Under the pieces are notes generated by a model. The model saw nothing but the letters and a program-made list of their open reading frames with translations. It was not told the origin of the DNA and searched no databases. A stretch of 64,000 bases of DNA, from positions 124,001-188,000 of the forward strand of contig NZ_BBIS01000017.1 of assembly GCF_000730605.1 (NCBI RefSeq), given 5' to 3'. Positions 18,573-27,234 of this stretch are shown in pieces. This DNA comes from Pseudomonas monteilii NBRC 103158 = DSM 14164 (GTDB lineage: Bacteria > Pseudomonadota > Gammaproteobacteria > Pseudomonadales > Pseudomonadaceae). Both the position numbers and the translations under genes were made by a program. Position 1 is the first letter of the stretch. Every line of letters starts with the position of its first letter.

Positions 18573-19541
18573 TTACGCTTGCACCGCCTCCACGAGTTCG
18601 CTCAGCGTGCGCGGTGCGGGAGCGAAGAACACGGCGCCGGTGTGCGCCGTCGAGAAATCGAGCAGGCGGTCGTGCATGCCTGGCGGATCGCCGAGGAACA
18701 TGCGCTCCAGCATCTTCTGCGTCACCCACAGATGCCTGGAGTAGCCGATGAAGTAGGTGCCATATTCGCCCTGGCCGGGGCGGCCGAAGGGCATGTTGTC
18801 GCGCAGGATGTCGTGCTCGGTGCCGTCGTCGTCCACGATCGTGGCGAGGGTCTTGTGCGATTTCTGGCCGCTCGTCGCGTCGGGCAATTCGACATTGCTG
18901 ACGATCTCCCGGCCGATGATCCGCTCTTGCTCGTCCTTGGCGAGCCGAGCCCACGGCTGCATTTGGTGCAGATACTTCTGCACCACCAAGTAGCTGCCGC
19001 CGGCGAACGCCTGATCTTCACTGCCGACCAGCGTCGAGGCGCCGATGTCGTGCCCGGTCGGGTTGGCCGTGCCATCGACAAAGCCAAGCAGGTCGCGGGA
19101 GTCGAAGTAGCGAAAACCGACCACCTCGTCGGCCACCGTCACGCTGCTGCCCAGTTGGTCCAGCAGCAGGCGCTCGAATTCAAAACAGAGGTCCTCGCGT
19201 TCGGCACGGATGTGAAAGAACAGGTCGCCGGGCGTGGCAGGCGCGGTGTGCTTGGCACCCTCGATGGGCACGAAGGGCCGTAGTTCCTTCGGGCGCTTCC
19301 CGGTCTGGAAACGGTCCCATAGCGCCGATCCCAGTGCAGTGATGCACGACAGCCGGCCGTTGAGATCGCGGAAGCCCACCGTTTTGATCAGGTCGTCCAG
19401 CCCGTCCAAGACGCCGGCGACCGCCTGAAGGGCCTCGTGGCCCTCGGCGACCGTCAACGTGAGAAACACCGCCGCGCGCGACAGCGGCGCATCGATGCTT
19501 TGCGAGTCAATTGGTACTCGATCCCAACCACTTCCAACCAT
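18573..19541 (-). CDS. DyP-type heme peroxidase
   Basis: A 322-residue dye-decolourising peroxidase of the YfeX-like class, a cytoplasmic heme enzyme that uses hydrogen peroxide to oxidise varied substrates. The hallmark distal motif is present as GFVDGTANP (GxxDG). The C-terminal heme-side segment includes RHLWVTQKMLERMFLGDPPG, and an Arg in the GRPGQGEYGTYF region fits the family. No Tat signal is seen. I chose ATG 19541 because GGAGG lies five bases upstream; the frame start at 19553 is longer by four residues. It is convergent with the integrase and may add peroxide tolerance to the ICE. Confidence 0.88.
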   Translation of the reverse strand: MVGSGWDRVPIDSQSIDAPLSRAAVFLTLTVAEGHEALQAVAGVLDGLDDLIKTVGFRDLNGRLSCITALGSALWDRFQTGKRPKELRPFVPIEGAKHTAPATPGDLFFHIRAEREDLCFEFERLLLDQLGSSVTVADEVVGFRYFDSRDLLGFVDGTANPTGHDIGASTLVGSEDQAFAGGSYLVVQKYLHQMQPWARLAKDEQERIIGREIVSNVELPDATSGQKSHKTLATIVDDDGTEHDILRDNMPFGRPGQGEYGTYFIGYSRHLWVTQKMLERMFLGDPPGMHDRLLDFSTAHTGAVFFAPAPRTLSELVEAVQA

Positions 19542-19659
19542 TCGTGCCTCCAAAGACCATGTTAATTCATCATATTGCCAGAGATGGAAGCGCTATCACT
19601 GGCGCGCTAACAGGCGCGTGCCGCTGCAATTACCCGCACGCAGCCTCGGCGAGAGCGGG

Positions 19660-20349
19660 CTATGGGGTATTCGAGCAAGCCGCCCTGTCCCTGGCAACCA
19701 GCATTGCCCTGTGCTCGAACCGCTCAGAAACAACATTGGCTCGTCCGTGGGGTCGCTGCAGGTATGTCACGATCTCGTAGGGGCCGTCTGAAAGCGGTCG
19801 CATAGTGATCCCCCACGCATGGGCACGCTCAATGCGCGATTGCGCGGAGAGCCCCACTCCGTAGCCAGCGGTCACCCAAAGCGCCATCATCTCGAACGAA
19901 GTCACGTGCTGAATGCTCTGCTGGCTCAACGGAAGAAAGGACAGTCGCTGATCCAGCAGTAGGCAAGCCTCCGCCGGCCAGCGAAACACCGGATAGTCCA
20001 GAAGCTCGGCAAGCGTGATCTTCGCCTGGGCAACTAAGGGGGACCCCAGCGGCACTGCAACAGCCACGTTCTCCACCCAGAGCGGTTGGCTTTTCACAGC
20101 CGGAGCACCAGCGTTCCGAAGCGTCATTCCAGCGTCGTAGCGGCCTTCCTCAAGGCCCGTCAACAGATCATCGGCTGAGGTCTCAAAGAACGTGATGGTG
20201 ACTTCTGGTTCCTCCGCGCGCTGTAGGGCAAGAAGCGTTGTGAGGCAAGAGGATGGCACTCCGGGCGCGATAGCAAGCCTGAAATGGGAAAACTGGCTGG
20301 TGGCGTCATGCATGAGGGCCCCCAATAAGCGATCTGTCCAGAAAGGCAA
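19660..20349 (-). pseudogene. LysR-type regulator lacking its DNA-binding domain
   Basis: A 229-residue open frame that is a complete LysR substrate-binding domain (FRLAIAPGVPSS... through YGVGLSAQSRIERA) but has no helix-turn-helix in front. The only in-frame starts are TTG at 20349 and ATG at 20313, both inside what should be the linker. The upstream bases (20359-20570) do not encode an HTH in any minus-strand frame and are covered by the XRE gene on the other strand. It is therefore probably a 5'-truncated remnant. A stand-alone effector-binding protein is less likely. Confidence 0.7.
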
Positions 20350-20405
20350 ACCAGCGTTTCAGGAAAGAGTGAAGTTTAACGTCGTTATCTTTAACGTGGT
20401 TAATT

Positions 20406-20726
20406 GTGGCAGATTGTTTGACGCTTCTGCTAATGCAGAAATCAACAATTCAGCCAGGCCGTCCTTCTGGCACATCGACGTATGAATCCGAGTCGGCGTT
20501 AGCCTTCGGACAGGCCGTGCGCGCTGCGCGCGTCGCTCAAGGAGTCGCGCAAGACGAGTTCGCATCTCGGGCAAGCATTTCGCGTTCTCACATGGGTAAG
20601 ATCGAGCGTGGTGAGCACGTGCCCACGCTTCCGCTCATACTGAAAATTTCTACGGCACTTGGAATAAGCGCGGCTGACCTGATGACGGCGACCGAACGCA
20701 ATCTGCGTGCCGACACTGATCCCTGA
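20406..20726 (+). CDS. XRE-family helix-turn-helix regulator
   Basis: A small cro/C1-type DNA-binding protein of 106 residues, or 97 if translation starts at ATG 20433. The HTH is clear: FGQAVRAARVAQGVAQDEFASRASISRSHMGKIERGEHVPTLPLILKISTALGISAADL. There is little outside it, so it probably acts as a dimeric repressor. Start choice is uncertain because GTG 20406 and ATG 20433 both lack a strong ribosome site. It is divergent from the truncated LysR and convergent with the complete LysR gene at 20749-21639; the target is unknown. Confidence 0.75.
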   Translation: MADCLTLLLMQKSTIQPGRPSGTSTYESESALAFGQAVRAARVAQGVAQDEFASRASISRSHMGKIERGEHVPTLPLILKISTALGISAADLMTATERNLRADTDP

Positions 20727-20748
20727 GTGTCTAGCCTGCCAGGCTCCG

Positions 20749-21639
20749 TCAACCGTCCGAAGAGTCGCGAAGGCGAACGATAAATCGCTCCACCGAAGCC
20801 GATAAATTGCCGCCGTCCGGCCGAAGCAGGTAGGTGGTGATCACGGCAGAATCCATCGCCAAGGGGCGGATCACCACATCCGGCCGTTGGGAGATGGGAA
20901 TCTTGGTCGCCGTCATGAAGCCGATGCCGTAGCCGGCGCCGACCAACGTGAGCATCATGTCCAGCGAGGACACTTCCTCGACAACATTCAGCTTGTGCTC
21001 CAACGTGTTGAGCAGCCGCTTGAGTTCGCGGCAATAGCCCTCGCATACCTGCGGGTCGCACAGGACAAGTGGATGGCCTTGAAGTTCTTGAAGTGGCACC
21101 TCCTTGTAGGTGAGCAATGAGTGACGAGCTGGCACCGCAATCACCAGCGGGTCGTGCCAGATTGGTTCGGCAGCGATACCGTCGCCGACATCGCCCGTGT
21201 GCGCGAACCCGATCATGAAGTCGCCCGAACGCAAGCCACGCACTTGCTCTGCCAGAGGCACTTCTGACAAGCGTATTTCGATCTCCGGCTCCTCGGCGCG
21301 GCAACGAGCCAGAAATGCCGACAGCCGTGGATCGATAGCCCCATCTGATACAGCGATGCGCAGGCTACCGCGCAAGCCCGATGCCACAGCCTTGGCATTT
21401 TCACGAGCCTGTTCCAGCACTGTGAATAGACGGCGAACATCTTGCAAGAAGACCGCGCCCGCCGCCGTTAGAACTGTTCCTCGTCGGTTTCGGTCGAAGA
21501 GCACTACGCCCAACTCGTCCTCAAGTTCCTTGATGGCTCGTGATAGCGGTGGTTGTTCGATATGCAGGCGCTCAGCCGCCCGCGTGAAATGTAGCTCCTC
21601 AGCAAGAACTACGAAGCAGCGAAGATGGCGCAGCTCCAT
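20749..21639 (-). CDS. LysR-family transcriptional regulator
   Basis: A 296-residue complete LysR regulator: HTH within residues 1-60 (MELRHLRCFVVLAEELHFTRAAERLHIEQPPLSRAIKELE, shown in parts), then a type 2 periplasmic-binding-like effector domain. The closeness to CatR/BenM-type N-termini (LHFTRAAERLHI, PPLSR) suggests an aromatic or small-acid effector, but this is only a class resemblance. Just upstream (21676-21690) is CTATCT-N4-ATAGA, which matches the core of the shared fdhA/frmR operator. It is therefore one of two candidates for the formaldehyde regulator. Confidence 0.88.
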   Translation of the reverse strand: MELRHLRCFVVLAEELHFTRAAERLHIEQPPLSRAIKELEDELGVVLFDRNRRGTVLTAAGAVFLQDVRRLFTVLEQARENAKAVASGLRGSLRIAVSDGAIDPRLSAFLARCRAEEPEIEIRLSEVPLAEQVRGLRSGDFMIGFAHTGDVGDGIAAEPIWHDPLVIAVPARHSLLTYKEVPLQELQGHPLVLCDPQVCEGYCRELKRLLNTLEHKLNVVEEVSSLDMMLTLVGAGYGIGFMTATKIPISQRPDVVIRPLAMDSAVITTYLLRPDGGNLSASVERFIVRLRDSSDG

Positions 21640-22123
21640 AGGCCACCCTCCCGTTCCGACTTATCCAACACTGTGCTATCTCCCTATAGAAGTGACTGCC
21701 ATTCTGGCGGCGGCGAGTTCGGCCACATCATTGGAAACTTCTGGCTGAATGAGCCAGGGCTGGGTTGACCGTGCGATGGCCCGAGGCAGGCACAACACTA
21801 GGCGAGCCTGATCAAGTCCGTGGGGTGATAAGGATCAGACGAAGGCTATCTCCAGCCACGCACGTCAATGGATGCCGTGCATCGTCCCCGTCTGACCCTT
21901 GGCCGATTGCGAACCAAGCGCTTGAACACGCTTGCGGTTGATCATCACCTGCGGATTGCTGAGGCTCTGCTCCTGGTCCGAGCCAAGGCAAGTACCCTGG
22001 GGCAGACGGCAAATGCCGGCGAAAATATTCGCCGGCTCCAGTTGCTGCCCGGAGACTGGCGGGACCAGAATGCCTCTCACCAGAAAGTGTGAGACATCCT
22101 GATGCTTAGCCCGCGCCGGATGC
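21640..22123. other. Intergenic region with one hairpin, no convincing gene
   Basis: This 484-bp stretch has only short overlapping frames without recognisable domains. Two features stand out: an operator-like CTATCTCCCTATAGA at 21676-21690, and a 9-bp perfect hairpin, GCCGGCGAA-AATA-TTCGCCGGC, at 22015-22036. The hairpin lies about 90 bp downstream of the fdhA stop and could be a weak terminator for fdhA. Confidence 0.5.
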
Positions 22124-23338
22124 TTAATGCCGCACTGAACCATGCGGGTCGATGACGTACTTGTATGCAGAACCCGCGTCGAACTCTTTGTACGCGGCGG
22201 GCGCGTCTTCGAGCTTGATGAACTTAGTGTTCATCATCGGCGAAAGGTAAGGCATGCGATCGTTCAGTATCGCCCGCATTAACGCGTGGTTGTAGTTGGC
22301 CGTCGGAGATTGACCAGCCGACATTCGCGGCGACTTGATCCAGGCGTTGGACCATTCCAGATCCATATGGCCTTTCTTGGCTTTCGGGTCTTTCGAGATC
22401 GGGTTTGCGCAGTACACACCGACCGTACTGGTCATTCCGCCGAAGCGGACATATTTGAGCATTGCGTTGGTAACAGCGCTCTCCACGATCTTGTCAGCCT
22501 CCGCGCCAAACCCGCGGCAGTCCACACCAACATAGTCGATGACGCGATCCACCTCCCTGTGCCCGGTAATGCGTTCGAGATGCTCCTCGATCGGCACGCC
22601 GTCGGAAAGGTTGATGGTTTCCACGCCGTGTGGCTTGAGAAGGTCCAGCCGCTCTTGAATGTAATCGGCAACGATGATGGCGCCTGCACCCAGAAGTCTG
22701 GCGCAGGCGGCACCCGCTCTGCCGACCGGCCCGGCACCGAAGATCAGGATGTTTTCGCCGACGACGTAGGCCGGCGCGGCTGGCCAGTCTGGGCCAGCGA
22801 ACCCATGGAAAGCTGTGGGTAATACGTCAGAGAGAAGGGTCAGGTCGCGGATTTTTTCCATGGCGGCATCCTTGTCAGGGAAGCGAAGGAGATTGAAATC
22901 CGCATACGGTACGAAGAGATAATCACCTTGCCCCCCCGTCCAGCCACCGAGGTTGAACCCGTAGGCTCCGCAGTCGATTTCGGGGTTGGTGTTCTCGCAT
23001 ACATCGGAGCGCATATGCTTGCAGTTGTAGCAACGCCCACACCCCACATTGAAGGGAACGGAAACGATGTCGCCCTTCTTCACGACTTCGACGTCTGATC
23101 CCACTTCGATCACTTCGCCGGTCATTTCATGGCCCATGGTCATTCCCTTGGGAACAGCAAACGAACCGCGATAAATGTGAAGGTCGCTGCCACAGATATT
23201 TGTGGTAACTATTTTGAGGATAGCGCCATGGGGTGCGCTTTTCCCTTGAGGGGTTATCAGCTCTGGAAATTTGAAGGTGTTGACCTTCATTTCCAAGGGC
23301 TTCTCGAAAGTCACGATTCGGTTACCGGTCGGAGTCAT
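22124..23338 (-). CDS. fdhA: Glutathione-independent formaldehyde dehydrogenase
   Basis: A 404-residue zinc medium-chain dehydrogenase closely resembling P. putida FdhA, which oxidises formaldehyde to formate with tightly bound NAD and no glutathione. Evidence: catalytic-zinc segments TNICGSDLH and GHEMTGEV, structural-zinc cysteines in CGRCYNCKHMRSDVC, the family-specific AYGFNLGGWTGGQ and PYADFNLLRFPD, and a Rossmann loop FGAGPVGRAGA. Start ATG 23338 has AGAGGTG upstream; ten extra residues of the longer frame were rejected. Its promoter, about 120 bp upstream of the start, is shared with frmR (see 23463-23536). Confidence 0.93.
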   Translation of the reverse strand: MTPTGNRIVTFEKPLEMKVNTFKFPELITPQGKSAPHGAILKIVTTNICGSDLHIYRGSFAVPKGMTMGHEMTGEVIEVGSDVEVVKKGDIVSVPFNVGCGRCYNCKHMRSDVCENTNPEIDCGAYGFNLGGWTGGQGDYLFVPYADFNLLRFPDKDAAMEKIRDLTLLSDVLPTAFHGFAGPDWPAAPAYVVGENILIFGAGPVGRAGAACARLLGAGAIIVADYIQERLDLLKPHGVETINLSDGVPIEEHLERITGHREVDRVIDYVGVDCRGFGAEADKIVESAVTNAMLKYVRFGGMTSTVGVYCANPISKDPKAKKGHMDLEWSNAWIKSPRMSAGQSPTANYNHALMRAILNDRMPYLSPMMNTKFIKLEDAPAAYKEFDAGSAYKYVIDPHGSVRH

Positions 23339-23462
23339 TTCGTCACCTCTGTGCGTTAATGTTTCCATCTTCTAAATCGAAGTGGGAAACGAAATTTACC
23401 GCTGTCAAGAAGAACGATCGTGGTACTGCCTAGCCGTTGGCCGCGTCTCCTTCTGCGGTCTT

Positions 23463-23536
23463 GACAGCATCGGATCAAGCTCAGAAGTGGTCAAACTGGA
23501 ATAATCTATGTACAGATAGGCACGATCTATCTACGC
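23463..23536 (-). promoter_or_regulatory. fdhA promoter with LysR-type operator, copy A of a shared 74-bp block
   Basis: Read on the minus strand, the block holds AGATAG-N7-CTATCT (23532-23514), ATAGAT a few bases on, -35 TTGACC (23494-23489), a 17-bp spacer and -10 GATGCT (23471-23466). The T-N11-A dyad is centred near -65, the standard place for a LysR recognition site. Sixty-one of 74 bases are the same in the frmR promoter at 32363-32436. The surrounding gap (23339-23804) has no gene. Confidence 0.82.
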
Positions 23537-23804
23537 GGGATCGTCGAGCCGTGCTCGTCTCCTAGCCGGGAGAGGGCAACGATCATCGCTACATCGCGCC
23601 TCCTAGCTTGATCTAGGAACAGTCAGCTCGACCCAGCGAGACATGAGGAGGCCGCATGCAGCAGGTACTCCTGTCCCCCGAGTTGCCCCTGGACCTAGTG
23701 GCCTTCGATGGGTTGCTCAGCACGTGGCGCCTGTTAGCGGCGCACACGGCATGCCTGCAATCTTCGCCTGGTTGAAGCAATACAGAGTTGCTCTTCAAGA
23801 CTCG

Positions 23805-24746
23805 CTATTTCAGGGGGCTTTGAGATGAGTCTGCTTTGGGCTGGAACCGACGATGGATCGATATAACGGATTGAAGAGTGGCGGCGAGTTCGGGGGTGTG
23901 CACCATTTCGAGCAATGCACGCGATGACGGTGCCTCGAACGCATTTTTCCCAGCAACGAATCCGACATTTGAGTGCGACATTGGTCCATTGATTGCGATT
24001 GCGTGGAGATTTGGAATGTGCGCGAGTTGGCCGGCGAGAGATTGCGGAAGAACTGCCGAATATTTTCCTGTCGCCACGTGTGCCGATAGCACGTCAATTG
24101 AATCAGTGCGAATAGTCTGCGCGGTACATTGCATCAGCCTATCTTGAATGGGTTCAGGTACTGCCGAGTTCAGCACGCAGAGTTGTCTATTGAGAACATG
24201 GTCCCACGTTGTGCTTCGGGGTTGCTGTGTTCTCGCGGCGTGAAAAAGGAAAATGCGTTCACGGTACAGAAGGTGAGTATCGAAGTCTTCCCCTGGGATA
24301 TCCTCCAAATGCATGAGTGCGATATCCAAATTGTTTTCTCGAATCGCCTGTAGCAGGGAAGAAGCGCCGGAAACCAGAACTGATTGTTGAAGTAAGGGTG
24401 TTTTTTCAGCAAGGGCGATGCTTAATGTGGGCGCTACACCGGCAGTTCCTGGGAGTATCCCTAGCCGGAATTGCCCCTCTATACCTCGCCGTAGTGCGGA
24501 GAGTTCTCGCTCCAGCCCTTTGCAGTCGTCATACATCTGCTGAGCCCAAGACAGTACGCGCATCCCTTCAGAAGTGAGGCCGTCATAGCGTCGGCCATGA
24601 CGCACGATCTCGACACCCATGTCTTCCTCCAATTGCTTAATGCCCGCGGAGAGTGTCGGCTGAGAAACATTGCAGCTTTTGGCCGCGTTGCCAAAATGGC
24701 CTTCACGGTGCAAAGCAAGCAAGTATTCAAAGTTTCTTACGATCAT
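23805..24746 (-). CDS. LysR-family regulator, likely activator of fdhA
   Basis: A 313-residue LysR regulator. The HTH (about 3-62) reads NFEYLLALHREGHFGNAAKSCNVSQPTLSAGIKQLEEDMG in its core. The domain resembles regulators that sit beside formate or formaldehyde dehydrogenase genes, but that comparison is from memory. The gene lies on the same strand as fdhA and ends about 270 bp upstream of the fdhA promoter block. Its base composition is clearly less GC-rich than the core genes, which points to separate origin. It is the nearest candidate to bind the dyads at 23514-23532 and 32367-32385. Confidence 0.85.
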   Translation of the reverse strand: MIVRNFEYLLALHREGHFGNAAKSCNVSQPTLSAGIKQLEEDMGVEIVRHGRRYDGLTSEGMRVLSWAQQMYDDCKGLERELSALRRGIEGQFRLGILPGTAGVAPTLSIALAEKTPLLQQSVLVSGASSLLQAIRENNLDIALMHLEDIPGEDFDTHLLYRERIFLFHAARTQQPRSTTWDHVLNRQLCVLNSAVPEPIQDRLMQCTAQTIRTDSIDVLSAHVATGKYSAVLPQSLAGQLAHIPNLHAIAINGPMSHSNVGFVAGKNAFEAPSSRALLEMVHTPELAATLQSVISIHRRFQPKADSSQSPLK

Positions 24747-25126
24747 ATATTTTCTTCTGATAAAGTTGATTAGATTTTATACTTTCACGAAAAACCCTGC
24801 GCACGCTTCGATCCGCGTCCAACCTTGGGCACGTAGCTGGCACGCATGAAAGGCTGCCGCGCGCAGTGCCCATACAGTAGGTTCGACTCGTCATCGACGG
24901 TCAGCACCACAACGCACGGGACAGCCAATAGCGCGAACACAGGTGCTTTGCGCTGTGGGCGAGTCGTCCTCATGTAGCTTAGCAGTTGGCGCGTTCTGGA
25001 AGGGAGTAAGCGTGAGTGGTGAGGCACGCAACCGCAAAAGGCGGTGCTAAGCTCTTGAGCTGTTCGGGTCGTGGCCGTTGAAGCGGGGAGAGAATGGAGC
25101 CTGCCATGGCCGTTGTGGCGCAGCTG
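24747..25126. other. Intergenic region, AT-rich promoter then unassigned sequence
   Basis: The first about 40 bp are AT-rich and probably hold the promoter of the LysR gene. The remainder contains an 80-residue minus-strand frame (24785-25027) with no recognised domain. It may be debris from an older rearrangement next to the IS5 element. Confidence 0.4.
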
Positions 25127-26321
25127 GGGAAATCCTGAAAAAGACTTCCTGATTTGGCAAAATCCCCGGACACCAATCGCCGAGCTTTTCGATGATGAAA
25201 CAAATGACCTTCGCCGATGCCGAGTACGCCGGTAAGCGCAAGCAGACCCGCAAGGAGCTGTTCCTGATAGAGATGGATCGGGTCGTACCCTGGGAGGGTT
25301 TGATTGCTCTGATCAAACCTCATTACCCAAAGGGCGAAGGGGGCCGTCCAGCCTATCCGCTGATGGCGATGCTGCGGATTCATCTAATGCAGAACTGGTT
25401 CGGTTACAGCGATCCGGCGATGGAAGAGGCGCTGTACGAGACGACGATCCTGCGCCAGTTTTCCGGTCTGAGCCTGGAGCGAATCCCGGATGAAACCACC
25501 ATCCTCAACTTCCGTCGCCTGCTGGAAAAGCATGAGTTGGCCACCGGTATTCTCGGCGTGATCAATGGCTATTTGGGCGACCGTGGCTTGTCACTGCGAC
25601 AAGGCACCATCGTCGATGCCACTCTGATTCATGCGCCCAGTTCGACCAAGAACAAGGACGGCAAACGCGACCCGGAAATGCATCAGACCAAGAAGGGCAA
25701 CCAGTATTACTTCGGTGCCAAAGCTCACATTGGTGTCGACGATGAGTCCGGGCTTGTGCACAGCGTGGTGGTCACTGCGGCCAACGTCGCGGACGTAACC
25801 CAAGTCGACAAACTGCTGCACGGTGGTGAGAACGTGGTCTGCGCTGATGCGGGCTATACCGGTGTAGAGAAGCGTGAAGAGCATGAGGGGCGCCAAGTCA
25901 TCTGGCAGATTGCAGCCCGGCGCAGCACTTACAAAAAGCACGGTAACCGCAGCGCGTTATACAAAGCGATACGTAAGATCGAAAGAGCCAAGGCCCAGGT
26001 TCGCTCCAAGGTTGAGCATCCATTTCGGGTGATCAAGCGCCAGTTTGGTTATACGAAAGTGCGCTTCCGAGGCTTGGTGAAAAACACTGCTCAGATGGTG
26101 ACGCTGTTCGCCCTGTCGAACATTTGGATGGCGCGTCGACATTTGCTCTCCAATGCAGGAGAGGTGCGTCCGTGAAGAGTGAAGTGACTGCTGCGAGGTG
26201 CTTGCAGCGGCAAAAAAGGCTGAAATAGACGGCAGGTTTGACCGGGATTTGAGCGGCTACCGTTTTTTGAAAGTGTCGATGGCGAAGTAGCCGGAAAACA
26301 GGGGCTACTTCAGACCATCCC
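25127..26321 (+). mobile_element. IS5-family insertion sequence (about 1.2 kb)
   Basis: Imperfect terminal inverted repeats begin GGGAAATCCTGAAAAAG at 25127 and, on the other strand, GGGATGGTCTGAAGTAG at 26321 (12 of the first 19 positions agree). The resulting 1,195-bp length is typical of the family. No clear target duplication is seen: GCTG lies on the left and TAGT on the right, so one end may be a few bases off or an end may have rearranged. Confidence 0.7.
25192..26175 (+). CDS. IS5-family transposase
   Basis: A 327-residue DDE transposase closely similar in layout to the IS5 enzyme: N-terminal MTFADAEYAGKRKQTRKE, GGRPAYPLMAMLRIHLMQ, DETTILNFRRLLE, first catalytic Asp in IVDATLIHAPSS, second in VCADAGYTG, and Glu in the C-terminal SKVEHPFRVIKRQFGYTKVRF. 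The frame is full length and has no stop, so the element may be active. ATG 25192 or 25195 are equivalent choices. Confidence 0.93.
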   Translation: MMKQMTFADAEYAGKRKQTRKELFLIEMDRVVPWEGLIALIKPHYPKGEGGRPAYPLMAMLRIHLMQNWFGYSDPAMEEALYETTILRQFSGLSLERIPDETTILNFRRLLEKHELATGILGVINGYLGDRGLSLRQGTIVDATLIHAPSSTKNKDGKRDPEMHQTKKGNQYYFGAKAHIGVDDESGLVHSVVVTAANVADVTQVDKLLHGGENVVCADAGYTGVEKREEHEGRQVIWQIAARRSTYKKHGNRSALYKAIRKIERAKAQVRSKVEHPFRVIKRQFGYTKVRFRGLVKNTAQMVTLFALSNIWMARRHLLSNAGEVRP

Positions 26322-26427
26322 TAGTACACCATGCCCCCAGCGTTTCCTTAGCTGCGATTGACGGGCATGCCTGGCGGTAGCTCAATAACAGCCATTTATG
26401 GATGAAGGAACGAGGGGAATAAGGCAG

Positions 26428-26859
26428 ATGAAGATATTCACGATTGGATTCACTAAGACCTCCGCGCGGTCCTTCTTCACCAAGTTAAGTGCTTCTGGTG
26501 CCAAGCGCCTTGTCGATGTTCGCCTGAATAATGTTTCGCAATTGGCCGGGTTCGCTAAACGCGAGGATCTTCGATATTTTTCCGAGGCGTTGTGTGGGAT
26601 GGAATATGAACATCTACCAGCACTTGCTCCAACCAAAGACATGTTCGAGGAATATAAAATAAAAGGGGGAGATTGGGATATCTACGCCAGTAAATTTCTG
26701 GATTTAATGTCGTCCCGAAAGATTGAGTCAATCGATAAAGAAAAGATTGATAACAGTTGCCTGCTTTGCAGCGAAGACAAGCCCCATCACTGCCATCGGA
26801 GGCTAGTGGCCGAGTACCTTGCAGGCAAATGGCCGAATGTTGAGATCGTGCATCTTTAG
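26428..26859 (+). CDS. DUF488 family protein
   Basis: A 143-residue DUF488 protein. The start KIFTIGFTKTSARSFF and the C-terminal CLLCSEDKPHHCHRRLVAEYL (Cys-x2-Cys...His-Cys-His-Arg, given in parts) are the family signature; the cysteine/histidine set may bind metal. DUF488 proteins are often found in genomic islands and near DNA-processing genes, without a settled activity. Start ATG 26428 has AAGG upstream. The gene is AT-richer than its surroundings and is on the same strand as uvrB, 375 bp ahead of it. Confidence 0.82.
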   Translation: MKIFTIGFTKTSARSFFTKLSASGAKRLVDVRLNNVSQLAGFAKREDLRYFSEALCGMEYEHLPALAPTKDMFEEYKIKGGDWDIYASKFLDLMSSRKIESIDKEKIDNSCLLCSEDKPHHCHRRLVAEYLAGKWPNVEIVHL

Positions 26860-27234
26860 AGGGGCGACGTAGCTCCACGTTTCCAACGCCTCGTCTGGAG
26901 GGCTGAGAGAGACAAAGGCGCGTATCGGCGGGAGCCGGCGCCACACATTGGGCGTACAGAGCAACCTCGCCCGCCACGGCTCGATGTCAGCGCTCAACGA
27001 GGCGAGTGGCTCCAGGTGCATTGGCAGACGGGCCGCTGGCTGACGTCGTGGCGATCGGCGGATATGCACTGGGAAGCCCGCCCATGTGTTGGGCTATCAT
27101 GTTGGCGACGCCTACGCCCAGGTGGGGCGCGGCAGGATCGCCGTCATTTACACCCCAGTTTGGTACTGCTATAGGTCTTCTGGAATAGCCGATACATCAG
27201 GACAAATTGAAGTAGCTCAATTAGGAGATATCTA
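26860..27234. other. Gap before uvrB, no convincing gene
   Basis: This 375-bp stretch has a short minus-strand frame (26803-27069) without known domains. Its right end carries the uvrB ribosome site TTAGGAG (27221-27227). No clear sigma-70 promoter could be picked out. Confidence 0.45.

Noticed and set aside
21865..22143. A 92-residue minus-strand frame downstream of fdhA
   Set aside because: No domain, no ribosome site, and it contains the probable terminator hairpin.
24785..25027. An 80-residue minus-strand frame left of the IS5 element
   Set aside because: No recognised domain and atypical composition; could be debris, but coding cannot be supported.
25123..26325. A target duplication around the IS5-family element
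   Set aside because: The flanks GCTG and TAGT do not match, and moving the ends by one base gives only CTGG/CTAG, so no duplication is claimed.
26803..27069. An 88-residue minus-strand frame between DUF488 and uvrB
   Set aside because: It overlaps the DUF488 3' end on the other strand and shows no domain.
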